Positions 1 through 8,700 of a stretch of DNA of 64,000 nt are shown here, one piece after another. The position numbers were made by a program, and so were the translations under genes. Positions within the stretch are counted from its first letter, which is position 1, and the number at the start of each line of letters is the position of its first letter. The notes below the pieces were generated by a model, which worked only from the letters and a program-made list of their open reading frames with translations, did no database searches and was not told where the DNA came from. The stretch covers positions 1-64,000 of the forward strand of contig JBGAHO010000018.1 in NCBI GenBank assembly GCA_044226195.1. Reading direction: 5' to 3'. This DNA comes from RPQJ01 sp044226195 (GTDB lineage Bacteria; Pseudomonadota; Gammaproteobacteria; Steroidobacterales; Steroidobacteraceae).

Positions 1-85
1 GTTCCCGACCACGGGCCTCGCGTCGGGGTCGCTGCGCGACAGCCTGGTCGCGTTCAACCCGATCGTGAACGGCAAGATCGGCTAG
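1..85 (+). CDS. C-terminal end of an upstream gene (partial)
   Basis: The frame beginning at base 2 is open from the window edge and stops at TAG 83-85. It gives about 27 residues ending VNGKIG, with codon choice as GC-rich as the neighbours. Too little remains to name a family. The stop lies 11 bases before the TTG start proposed for the next gene, so the two may be cotranscribed. Confidence 0.5.
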   Translation, partial: FPTTGLASGSLRDSLVAFNPIVNGKIG

Positions 86-96
86 CATGGCCGGGC

Positions 97-1473
97 TTGG
101 AACAACCGCGCACCGCCACGCCCGCTGACGTCCTCGCCTGTCCACGCTGCGCGGGGACGCTGCTCGCCGCGCCCGCGTGGCGCTGCTCCGCCTGCGGCGC
201 GGACCATCCCGTCCTCGACGGCATCCCCTGGCTGGTGGCCGACCCCGGCACCCTGCAGGCCGAATGGCGTGGCCGCCTGCGCGCGCTCACCGCCGAACTC
301 GACGCGCAGGCCGGCGCCTATCGCGCCGCACTCACCGACGCGGTGACGCGCTCCGCGACGCGCAATCGCCTCAAGCTGCTGGCCGGTGCCTGCCAGGATC
401 ACGCGCGGCGCCTGCGGGCCCTGCTTGCGCCGCTCGGACTGCCGGACGCGGCGGCCGCACCGGAGACCTATCGCACGCTGCTCGGCGGCCTGCCGATCGG
501 GCAGGGGCTCACCTCTTACTACGCGAACCTGCATCGCGACTGGGCGTGGGGCGAGCGCGAGAACGAGGCAGCGTGGCAGGTGCTCGACGCGGCGCTCGGC
601 CCGGCCCCGCCCGGACGCGTGCTGGTGCTCGGTGCGGGCGCGGGCCGTCTCGCCTACGACCTGCATCGGCGGCGACGGCCGACCCTCACGCTGGCCGCCG
701 ACCTCAATCCGCTGATGCTGGCCGTCGCGCGCCGCATGTACGCGGGCGAGACCGTCGAGCTGTACGAGTTTCCGCCCGCACCGCGCGACCTCGCGAGCCA
801 CGCCCTGCTGCGCGAGTTGCACGCGCCCGAACCTGCGCCCGAGGGGCTGCACGTCGTGCTCGCCGACGCGGGCCATGCACCGTTCGGGTGCGGTGCCTTC
901 GACACGGTGGTCACGCCCTGGCTGATCGACATCCTCGACGAAGACCTCGGCAGCTTCGTGCGACGCCTGCGCCACTGGCTGCGTCCGGGCGGCCGCTGGA
1001 TCCACACCGGGTCGCTGTGCTTCCAGCCCGCGGACGCCGCGCGTGCCCATGCGACCGAGGAAGTGGAGGGCATCGTGCGCGACGCCGGTTTCGACGTCGC
1101 GAGCTGGCAGGAGACCGGGGTGCCTTATCTCGCGTCTCCGGCGAGCCGCCATGCGCGCCACGAGCAACTCGTGACCTTCGTCGCCGTGCGCGACTCGGGC
1201 GAGAGCACGCTGCCGCCGCCGCACCGCCCGACCGCCGACTGGCTGCTCGATGCGAGCCGCCCGGTGCCGCTGCTGCCCGCCGTCGCGAGCCAGGTCCTCG
1301 CCATGCGCGTGTACGCGTTCGTCGCCTCGCTGGTCGACGGGCGCCGCTCGCTGCGCGACATCGCCGGCGTGCTGGTGCAGGAGCGGCTGATGGCCGCCGA
1401 CGAGGCCGAGCCGGCCGTGCGCGGCTTCCTCGAGCGCCTGCACGCCGAGTCGCTGCAGTCCCGCCGCCCGTAA
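97..1473 (+). CDS. SAM-dependent methyltransferase with N-terminal zinc ribbon (N2227-like)
   Basis: The 458-residue protein starts with a Trm112-like zinc ribbon, with CPRC near residue 15 and CSAC near 31. A methyltransferase core follows, with the glycine-rich SAM motif VLVLGAGAGRLAY near residue 170 and a post-motif block (VTPWLIDILDED, then LRPGGRWIHTGSL). That block resembles the N2227/carnosine N-methyltransferase family, although the substrate here is unknown. The last 80 residues form an extra domain with a PqqD-like winged-helix flavour (LVDGRRSLRDIAGVL). The only in-frame start inside the window is TTG at 97, with no clear Shine-Dalgarno, so the true start is uncertain. The frame is open upstream to the window edge. 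The family call is a motif judgement, not a search result. Confidence 0.75.
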   Translation: MEQPRTATPADVLACPRCAGTLLAAPAWRCSACGADHPVLDGIPWLVADPGTLQAEWRGRLRALTAELDAQAGAYRAALTDAVTRSATRNRLKLLAGACQDHARRLRALLAPLGLPDAAAAPETYRTLLGGLPIGQGLTSYYANLHRDWAWGERENEAAWQVLDAALGPAPPGRVLVLGAGAGRLAYDLHRRRRPTLTLAADLNPLMLAVARRMYAGETVELYEFPPAPRDLASHALLRELHAPEPAPEGLHVVLADAGHAPFGCGAFDTVVTPWLIDILDEDLGSFVRRLRHWLRPGGRWIHTGSLCFQPADAARAHATEEVEGIVRDAGFDVASWQETGVPYLASPASRHARHEQLVTFVAVRDSGESTLPPPHRPTADWLLDASRPVPLLPAVASQVLAMRVYAFVASLVDGRRSLRDIAGVLVQERLMAADEAEPAVRGFLERLHAESLQSRRP

Positions 1474-1480
1474 GCCCGCG

Positions 1481-1509
1481 TTGAGTTGCGGCGCGCGCGC
1501 GGCTAGTCT
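1481..1509 (+). promoter_or_regulatory. Predicted sigma70 promoter of apbE
   Basis: TTGAGT at 1481-1486 and TAGTCT at 1504-1509 are separated by 17 bases. The start codon of apbE lies 31 bases further on. The TAGNNT form of the -10 recurs before other genes in this window. This is a pattern match only. Confidence 0.45.
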
Positions 1510-1539
1510 GCGCGTGTCGTCCCTGTCCGCGAACCATCG

Positions 1540-2526
1540 ATGCGCCATCCTGCCTGCCTGTTGCTGGCCGTCCTCCTGTTTTCGTCGTCCGCACGCGCCG
1601 AGTGGTACGAGCGTGAAGAGGCGATCATGGGCACGCGGGTCGCCGTGCAGCTGTGGTGCGACGACGCGGAGAAGGCCGTGCAGGCCATCGATGCGGTCAT
1701 GGCGGACATGCGCCACACCGACGAGCTGATGAGCACCTACAAGCCCGAGAGCCAGCTCTCGCAGGTGAACGACCACGCATACGAGCGGCCGGTGCCGGTC
1801 GATCCCGAGATCATCGACGTGGTGCAGAAGGCGATCGAGTACTCGAAGCTCAGCGACGGGGCGTTCGACATCACCTACGCGAGCGTCGGCTATCTCTACG
1901 ATTACCGTCAGCACATCCATCCGACGCAGGCGCAGATCGACGCGGCGCTGCCGGCGATCGACTACCGCCAGCTGAAGGTCGATCCAAAGGCGAACACGAT
2001 TCGTTTCCTGAAGCCCGGCATGCGCATCGACCTCGGCGGCATCGCCAAGGGCTGGGCCGTCGATCGCGGGGCCGACATCCTGCGGCGCATGGGCATCGAG
2101 CACGCCATGGTCAATGCAGGCGGCGACACGTACCTGCTCGGCGACCGCCTGGGCAAGCCCTGGATCGTCGGCATCCGCGACCCGCGCCGGGACAACGCGG
2201 TCGTGGCGCGCATCCCGCTCCAGGACCAGGCCATCTCGACGTCGGGCGACTACGAGCGCTACTTCGAGGAGAACGGCGTCCGCTACCACCACATCCTGTC
2301 GCCCGGGACCGGCAAGTCGCCGGGTCTCGTGCGCAGCGTCACGGTGATCGGCCCGTCGGCCACCCACACCGACGGCCTGACCAAGCCGATCTTCATCTGG
2401 GGCGTGGAAAAAGGCATGGAGTTCGTGCGGCGCGTCAAGGACGTCGAGGCCGTGATCGTGGATAACACCGGACAGGTCTACTATTCCGCGGGTCTGGCGC
2501 CCGCGACGGATGGCGGGACCCGGTGA
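1540..2526 (+). CDS. apbE: FAD:protein FMN transferase ApbE
   Basis: ApbE transfers FMN from FAD onto a threonine of target proteins outside the cytoplasmic membrane, using magnesium. The 328-residue product has a cleavable signal peptide (hydrophobic LLLAVLLFSSS, then ARA at about 18-20). It also has the family blocks IMGTRVAVQLW, DLGGIAKGWAVDRG, VNAGGDTYLLG and STSGDYERYFEENG followed by HHILSPGTGKSPG. Length is normal for the family. No flavinylation target (NqrC/RnfG-like) is visible in the window, so its client is unknown. It lies directly upstream of the cyclic-di-GMP aptamer and the TlpA gene. Its own promoter is predicted at 1481-1509, so it is probably a separate transcript. Confidence 0.95.
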   Translation: MRHPACLLLAVLLFSSSARAEWYEREEAIMGTRVAVQLWCDDAEKAVQAIDAVMADMRHTDELMSTYKPESQLSQVNDHAYERPVPVDPEIIDVVQKAIEYSKLSDGAFDITYASVGYLYDYRQHIHPTQAQIDAALPAIDYRQLKVDPKANTIRFLKPGMRIDLGGIAKGWAVDRGADILRRMGIEHAMVNAGGDTYLLGDRLGKPWIVGIRDPRRDNAVVARIPLQDQAISTSGDYERYFEENGVRYHHILSPGTGKSPGLVRSVTVIGPSATHTDGLTKPIFIWGVEKGMEFVRRVKDVEAVIVDNTGQVYYSAGLAPATDGGTR

Positions 2527-2537
2527 AGGCGTTTTGT

Positions 2538-2571
2538 GACGCACTGCCGGCCGGAAGGGCCGGAAAGCGTC
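2538..2571 (+). terminator. Long hairpin after apbE (possible terminator)
   Basis: GACGC (2538-2542) pairs with GCGTC (2567-2571), and inside it CCGGCC (2547-2552) pairs with GGCCGG (2558-2563) around a GGAAG loop. No T run follows, so it is not a classical intrinsic terminator. Its position just after the apbE stop and before the predicted riboswitch promoter suggests it insulates the two units. Confidence 0.35.
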
Positions 2572-2576
2572 GTTCG

Positions 2577-2606
2577 TTGACAGGGCGAGGTCGTAAAGAC
2601 AAGGAT
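2577..2606 (+). promoter_or_regulatory. Predicted promoter of the cyclic-di-GMP riboswitch operon
   Basis: A perfect TTGACA lies at 2577-2582. Eighteen bases later stands a weak -10, AAGGAT (2601-2606). Transcription from it would begin near 2613, right at the 5' edge of the aptamer, which is the expected geometry. The weak -10 is the doubtful part. Confidence 0.4.
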
Positions 2607-2607
2607 G

Positions 2608-2697
2608 CCGGTTGAGGTAAAGGGCAAACCCGCCGAAAGGCGGGGACGCAAAGCCACCGGTCTTCGGGTGTTTCCCATGACAGCGGGGTTGCCGACG
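2608..2697 (+). ncRNA. Cyclic-di-GMP class I (GEMM) riboswitch aptamer
   Basis: The conserved blocks of the GEMM-I aptamer occur in order: AGGGCAAACC at 2621-2630, a GAAA tetraloop capping the CGCC/GGCG stem (2631-2642), GGGACGCAAAGCC at 2643-2655, the CCGGTCTTCGG stem and receptor region near 2657-2667, and CAGCGGGGTTGCC at 2681-2693. These match the Vibrio cholerae Vc2 type as I remember it, including the tetraloop and its receptor. The aptamer sits directly upstream of the TlpA gene and its long operon. If the GTG at 2697 is the true start, its purine-rich GGGG upstream lies inside the closing aptamer strand, so ligand binding could hide the ribosome site. That mechanism, and whether it is an ON or OFF switch, is inference. 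Confidence 0.92.
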
Positions 2698-3242
2698 TGC
2701 AACGCAAGGATCGATTCGAGCAGGCCCGACGAAGGGCAAAACTGGAAACCCTGGCCATGCTGGCCGCCGCGATCGCGGGAGCGCTCGCGTATCCGCTGCT
2801 GGCCCGCGCCGATGCGCCGGCCCGCGGCGACGCCGCTCCCGACTTCGTGCTGAAGGGCATCGACGGCAAGAATCTCCGCCTGTCGGAGTACCTCGGCGAG
2901 CCGGTCGTCATCACGTTCTGGTCCAGCTGGTGCGGACCGTGCCGCGAGACGCTCGTGCACCTGAACACGCTGCCCGTCGACCCGGCCGCCGGCGCACCCG
3001 TCGTGCTGACCGTCAACCTCGGCGACGATCCCGAGCGCACCGCGGCGGTCGCGCACTCGCTGAACCTTCGCTATCCGGCCCTCATCGATCCGAAGGAGAC
3101 GGTGGGGCGCCTGTATGATGTCGACAAGCTGCCGCTCACGCTGCTCGTCGATCCTGACGGACACGTCCGTGGCACCTGGACCGGGAACACCAATCCAGTG
3201 CCCGAGTTGACGCAGCAGATCAAGGAGCTGCAACGCCGATGA
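2697..3242 (+). CDS. TlpA/ResA-family thiol-disulfide protein, membrane-anchored or exported
   Basis: The 181-residue protein has a basic N-terminus, a hydrophobic segment at about residues 19-37, and a thioredoxin fold with the active site WCGPC (Cys79, Cys82) in the context FWSSWCGPCRE. The order AAPDFVLKGIDG then LSEYLGEPVV is typical of TlpA/ResA proteins, which carry out disulfide chemistry in the periplasm. The chosen start is GTG 2697, at the very end of the riboswitch aptamer. ATG 2757 would also leave an export signal (starting MLAAAIAG). It is the first gene after the aptamer and overlaps the next gene by ATGA. A role in folding the exported proteins of the operon is inference. Confidence 0.88.
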   Translation: MQRKDRFEQARRRAKLETLAMLAAAIAGALAYPLLARADAPARGDAAPDFVLKGIDGKNLRLSEYLGEPVVITFWSSWCGPCRETLVHLNTLPVDPAAGAPVVLTVNLGDDPERTAAVAHSLNLRYPALIDPKETVGRLYDVDKLPLTLLVDPDGHVRGTWTGNTNPVPELTQQIKELQRR

Positions 3243-3862
3243 CTTCGCACACCTTCATGCACCGCCTCGTCCTTCGCGCCGCGTCCGTGGCGTGCCTCGG
3301 TCTGCTGACCGTCGCCGCGTCGCCGACCACGCAGGCCCAGACCGCGCCCGCCGCCGATCCGGCCGTGGCCACCGCCGCGCCCTCGGCGGCGCCGGCACCC
3401 GCGCCGACCGAGGCCGCGCGCAGCGTCGACCAGGACGTTCAGACCCTCAAGAAGCAGCTCGTGGACCTCAATCGCGACTTGTTCAAGCTCGAGGAAGAGC
3501 TGCTCTACCCGGCGAGCACCCAGGTCGCGGTGTTCGTCTCGGTCGACGTGGGCACGTTCTTCGCCCTCGACTCGATCACGCTCAAGGTGGACGACAAGGA
3601 GGTCGCGCATTACCTGTACACCGACCGCGAGGTCGAGGCCCTGCACCGTGGCGGCGTGCAGAAGCTGTACGTGGGCAACCTGAAGGCCGGTCCGCACGAG
3701 ATCGTCGCGTTCTTCACGGGCAAGGGCCCGCACGAGCGCGACTACCGCCGCGGCGCCACCCTGCAGCTGGACAAGGAGGTCGGTGCGAAGTACGTCGAGT
3801 TGCGCATCAGCGACCGCGTGTCCTCGCTCGAACCCGAGTTCGTCGTCCGGCAGTGGGAGTGA
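3239..3862 (+). CDS. Secreted coiled-coil protein of the trans-envelope operon, unknown function
   Basis: The 207-residue protein has a signal peptide (hydrophobic segment to about residue 31, AQA before the mature part), an Ala/Pro-rich linker, and a short coiled coil near residues 65-90 (DVQTLKKQLVDLNRDLFKLEEEL). A beta-rich C-terminal domain follows, with VFVSVDVGTFFALDSITLKV and a terminal VRQWE. The start overlaps the stop of the TlpA gene by ATGA. I do not recognise a named family. Proteins of this layout accompany TPR/ExbB/ExbD/AgmX-type operons, so a periplasmic structural part is likely. That role is inferred from context alone. Confidence 0.85.
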   Translation: MTSHTFMHRLVLRAASVACLGLLTVAASPTTQAQTAPAADPAVATAAPSAAPAPAPTEAARSVDQDVQTLKKQLVDLNRDLFKLEEELLYPASTQVAVFVSVDVGTFFALDSITLKVDDKEVAHYLYTDREVEALHRGGVQKLYVGNLKAGPHEIVAFFTGKGPHERDYRRGATLQLDKEVGAKYVELRISDRVSSLEPEFVVRQWE

Positions 3863-3906
3863 GGCGGCTCGCCCCGCCCGAACCACGCGCCGAAGCCGGT
3901 TTGCCG

Positions 3907-5790
3907 ATGACCAAGACCCGATTCCCAGGCTGCCTCGCGCTGCTCGCCGCGGCGTCGCTCGCCTGCGCCACCGCCATGGCGCAGGACGCGCAGCCCTCCC
4001 GTGACCTGCCGCCGCCGACCCAGTTGAAGGATCTCGACTACGGCGACGTGCTGTTCTACTTCTTCCAGGACGACTACTTCGATTCGCTGGTGCGCCTCGA
4101 GGTCGACCGCGACTTCCAGCGCATCCCGCACCACGAGGCGGAGGCGGAGCTGCTCTCGGGCGGCCTCTATCTCTCGCTCGGCCTGTACGCCGAAGCCGAA
4201 CGCATCTTCACCAAGCTGCTGGCGGGGCCGGTGCCGCAGGGTGTCGCCGACCGCGCCTACTTCTACCTCGCGCGCATCGGCTACCAGCGTGGCTACTACG
4301 GCAACGCGTGGGGCTGGCTGCAGCGCATCCGCGGCCCGCTGCCCGGCAAGCTCGAACCCGAGAAGCGCCTGCTCGCCTCGAACGTGCTGATGGCGCAGGG
4401 GCGCTACGGCGAGGCCATCGAGCAGCTGAACACCTGGACCGAGAACACCACCTGGGCCAACTACGCGCGGTACAACCTCGGCGTCGCGCTGCTGCGCACG
4501 AACGCGTCGGCGCAGGGACGGGAGTTCCTCGGCCGCGTCGGCACCATCGAGGCCAGCAGCGAGGAGCAGATGTCGCTGCGCGACCGCGCCAACCTCGCGC
4601 TCGGCTTCGCGTCGATCCAGGCCAAGGACGCCGACGGCGCCGTGGCGGCGCTGACGCGCGTGCGGCTCGACGGCCCGTTCACCAACAAGGCGCTGCTCGG
4701 CCTCGGCTGGGCGCAGACCGACGCCAAGCGCTACGAGCTGGCGCTGGCGCCGTGGCTCGAACTGCGCAAGCGCAAGGTGCCGGACGCCGCCGTGCAGGAG
4801 TCCTACCTCGGCGTGCCCTACGCGTACGCGCAGCTCGGGGCGAAGGGCCAGGCCGCCGACGAATACCGCAAGGCCGTGCAGGCCTACACCGACGAGAGCG
4901 TGCGCATCGACGAGTCGATCGCGGCGATCCGCGCCGGCGGCTTCCTCGACGCGATCCTCGAGGCGGTGCCGCGCACCAACGACCTCGGGTGGTTCTGGCA
5001 GCTGCAGAAGGTGCCGGATGCCCCGCACACGCGCTACCTGTACCAGCTGATGGCGTCGCACACCTTCCAGGAAGGCCTGAAGAACTACCGCGACCTGCAC
5101 ATCATGCAGCAGAACCTCGAGGGCTGGCGCACCTCCCTCGATGCCTTCGACGCGATGATCGCGGCGCGCGAGCAGGCGGCGATCGAGCGTGAGCCGCGCC
5201 TGCAGGCGGTGCTCGCGAGCACCGACCTCGACGCGCTCGAAGCGCGGCAGACCGAGATCGCGGCCCGCACGCAGGTCATCAAGGCGGACCACGACGTGGG
5301 CGCGCTCGCCACCGGCGAGGAAGCGCGCCAGTGGCAGGAACTGCAACTGGTCGAGGCGACGATCCGCGCCTTGCCCGAGGGCCCGCAGCGCGACAGCCTC
5401 GCCGAGCGGGCACGCATCCTGCGCGGCACGCTGCAGTGGCGCTTCGACAGCCAGTACAAGCCGCGCCTGCATGCCGTGGAGAAAGGCGTCGAGGACACCG
5501 CGGACGAGCTCGCGGAGGCGCGGCTGCGCCTCGGCCTCGTCAAGGAGGCGGCCGAGACGGCGCCGCGCAACACGGCGGCGTTCGCGCAGCGCGTGAAGGA
5601 CCTCACCGCGCGCATCGACGAGATCACGCCGAAGGTCGCCGCCACCGCGGCCGCCCAGGAACGCGTGCTGGCCGACCTCGCCGTGGGTGAACTCGAGGCG
5701 CAGAAGCAGCGCCTCGCGAGCTACGCCACGCAGGCCCGGTTCGCGCTCGCGTCGCTGTACGACGAGGCAGCGGCAGGGGGCACGCAGTGA
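3907..5790 (+). CDS. Secreted TPR-repeat protein of the trans-envelope operon
   Basis: This 627-residue protein starts at ATG 3907 with a clear signal peptide (LALLAAASLACATAMAQ). An open frame extends further upstream but only as an extension without a start signal. Helical TPR-like repeats cover roughly residues 70-330 (for example LSGGLYLSLGLYAEAERIF and ALLGLGWAQTDAKRYELAL). A long coiled-coil half follows to the C-terminus (RLASYATQARFALASLYDEA). It comes 44 bases after the preceding gene and overlaps the next by GTGA. TPR proteins of this kind act as periplasmic scaffolds in Glt-type envelope machines. The assignment to that system rests on operon content, not on a sequence search. Confidence 0.88.
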   Translation: MTKTRFPGCLALLAAASLACATAMAQDAQPSRDLPPPTQLKDLDYGDVLFYFFQDDYFDSLVRLEVDRDFQRIPHHEAEAELLSGGLYLSLGLYAEAERIFTKLLAGPVPQGVADRAYFYLARIGYQRGYYGNAWGWLQRIRGPLPGKLEPEKRLLASNVLMAQGRYGEAIEQLNTWTENTTWANYARYNLGVALLRTNASAQGREFLGRVGTIEASSEEQMSLRDRANLALGFASIQAKDADGAVAALTRVRLDGPFTNKALLGLGWAQTDAKRYELALAPWLELRKRKVPDAAVQESYLGVPYAYAQLGAKGQAADEYRKAVQAYTDESVRIDESIAAIRAGGFLDAILEAVPRTNDLGWFWQLQKVPDAPHTRYLYQLMASHTFQEGLKNYRDLHIMQQNLEGWRTSLDAFDAMIAAREQAAIEREPRLQAVLASTDLDALEARQTEIAARTQVIKADHDVGALATGEEARQWQELQLVEATIRALPEGPQRDSLAERARILRGTLQWRFDSQYKPRLHAVEKGVEDTADELAEARLRLGLVKEAAETAPRNTAAFAQRVKDLTARIDEITPKVAATAAAQERVLADLAVGELEAQKQRLASYATQARFALASLYDEAAAGGTQ

Positions 5791-8700
5791 GGATCCGCCT
5801 GGCCGCCGCCGTCATCGCGGCGCTCGGACTGGCTGCCCTGCCTGCCGAAGCCCGCAAGCCCGCCGCGCCGCCGACCCTGGGCGATCTCGCCAAGGTGCCT
5901 GTGACGGTCGACCGTGCCGCGCCGGTGCAGGCCGATCCGGCGCAGGCGGCGCAGAGCTACGAGGACTTCCTCAAGATCCAGGACACGGACCCGGCGCTGC
6001 GCGCTCAGGCGTTGCGCCGGCTCGGCGACCTCAAGCTCGCCTCGGCCGAAGCACTGCGGGGCGAGGAGGGCAACGCGAGCGAAGCCGCGGCCGCCTCCGC
6101 GCGCGAATCGATCACCGCGTACCAGCGCCTGATGCAGGATTACCCGCAGTACCCGGGCACGGACTCGGTGCTGTACCAGCTGGCGCGGGCCTACGAGATG
6201 GCCGGCGAGCCGGCCAAGGCCTCGGCGACCCTCGACGACCTCGTGACGCGCTTTCCCGGCCAGTCGCACTACGACGAGGCGCAGTTCCGCCGCGGCGAGA
6301 CGTTCTTCAGCGCCAAGCAGTACGCCGAGGCCGAGCGGGCCTACGCGGCGGTGCTGGCCGTCGGCCCGCAGTCCGAATTCAACGAGCAGGCGCTCTACAA
6401 GCGCGGCTGGTCGCTCTTCAAGCTGTCGCGCAACGAGGAGTCGAGCGAGTCGTTCCTCAAGCTGCTCGACCGCCTGCTGATCGCGGACGGCAGGCTGCGC
6501 CCGGCCGCGGAACTCACGCGTCCGCAGCACGAACTCGCCGACGACGCGATGCGCGCGCTGAGCCTGATGTTCTCGGGCTCGGAAGGCCCGAAGTCGCTGG
6601 TCGCGGCGCTCGAGGCGCACGGCGCGAAGTCGCCGTACGAGGCGCAGCTCTACTCCGCGCTCGGCGATCTCTACATCGAGAAGGAGCGCTACCAGGACGC
6701 GGCCGAGGCGTACCGCGCGTTCTCGCGCCGCCAGCCGATGAGCACCGATGCGCCGCTGCTGCTCAACAAGGCCGCGGATGCCTACGGCAAGGGCGGGTTC
6801 ACCTCGCTCGTGCTCGAGTCCAAGGCCGAGATGGTCGAGCAGTACGGCCCGAAGAGCGCCTTCTGGGCCGCGCACCCGACCGACCTCGACCCGCAGGTGA
6901 ACGCGACCGTCCAGCAGAACCTGCTCGACCTCGCGAAGTACCATCACTCGCTGGTGCAGAAGGGCGGCACGACCGCCGACCGCGACGCCGCGGTGCGCTG
7001 GTATCGCGAATACCTCGAGGCCTTCGACTCCGCGCCGCAGGCCGCCGCCACGCGCCTGCTGCTGGCCGACCTGCTGTTCGACGGCAAGCGCTACGTCGAG
7101 GCCGCCACCGAGTACGAGGCCGCCGCCTATTCCTACGCGAATGCGACGGACGCGGGCCGGGCGGGTTACGCCGCGCTGGTGTCCTACGACAAGGCCGAGG
7201 CGCAGGTCCCGGAAGCGGAGCGCCCGGCGCTGCGCCTGAAGGCGATCGATTCCTCGCTGCGCTTCGCGAGCACATTCCCGAATCATCCCGAGACGCCGGG
7301 GGTGCTGACCCGCACCACCAAGGCGCTGTTCGATGCCGGCGACCGCCAGCGCGCGGAGGCGGTGGCCCAGCAGGTACTGGCGCTCGGGCCGCGTGCCGAT
7401 GCCGGCCAGCAGCTGGTCGCGTGGACGGTGCTCGCGCACACGTACTTCGACTCGGGCCGTTTCGCCGACGCCGAGAAGGCCTATGGCGAAGTCGCCAAGC
7501 GCCTGCCTCCGAACGACCCGCTGATGGCCGAGATCACCGAACGCCGGGCGGCCTCCGTCTACCGGCAGGCCGAGGCGAAGCAGGCCGCGGGTGACACCGC
7601 CGGCGCCGTCGGCGAATTCCTGCGCGTCGCCGCGGTGGCGCCGAATTCGCCGGCCGCGATCAAGGCGCAGTACGACGCCGCGACGCTGCTGCTGAACGCC
7701 AAGAACTGGCCGCAGGCGGCCACGGTGCTCGAGAACTTCCGGCGTGCCTATCCGGACAACGAACTGCAGCCGGATGTGACGAAGAAGCTCGCGGTCGCGT
7801 ACCTCGAGAGCGGTCGCAAGCGCGAGGCGGCCGCGGAGTTCGAGCGGGTCGCCGCGCGGGACGCCGAGTTGCCCGACGTGCGGCGGGCCGCGCAGTGGCA
7901 GGCCGCCGAACTGTATCGCGCGAGCGGCGACGCCGCGGGCGCGACGCGCGCCTACACCGACTACGTCAAGCGCTTCCCGACGCCGTTCGACGTCGCGCTC
8001 GAGGCACGCCACGAACTCGCCGACCTCGCCCTGCGCGGCAGCGACACCGTGGCCCGCAAGCGCTGGCTGGGCGAAATCATCGCGGCCGACGCGACGGCCG
8101 GCGCGGGACGCACCGATCGCAGCCGCTTCCTCGCGGCCAACGCGTCGCTCGAACTGGCGGCGCCGCTCGATGCGTCGGCGCGGGCCATCCGCCTCGCCAT
8201 TCCGCTCGACAAGTCGCTGAAGGCCAAGCGCAAGGCGATGGAAGCCGCGCTCGAGGCGTATGCGAAGGTCGAGGAATACGGCGTCGCGGCCGTTTCCACG
8301 CAGGCCACGTACGCGATGGCCGACCTGTATCGCCATCTCGGCAAGTCGCTGCTCGAGTCGGACCGCCCGCGCGGCCTCAAGGGCGACGAGCTCGAGCAAT
8401 ACAACGTGCTGCTCGAGGAGCAGGCCTTCCCCTTCGAGGAGAAGGCCATCGGCATCCACGAGAAGAACGTCAAGCGCGCGGGGCAGGGCACGTGGGACGC
8501 GTGGGTCGAGAAGAGCTACGCCGACCTCGCCGCGATGAAGCCCGGCCGCTACGCGCGCCGCGAAATCGTCGAAGGCCCGGATGCGCCGCCCGCCGCGGGT
8601 GCCGCCGCCTCGGCGCAGTTCTCCGCCGCGCGCGTGTCGCTCGATGCCGGTCGTTTCGAGGAAGCCCGCCAGATGTTCCAGGCCGGGCTGTCGTCGTTCC

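Noticed and set aside
82..2739. Minus-strand open frame over the methyltransferase and apbE
   Set aside because: Antisense shadow; it would also cover the cyclic-di-GMP aptamer, and it contains no recognised motif.
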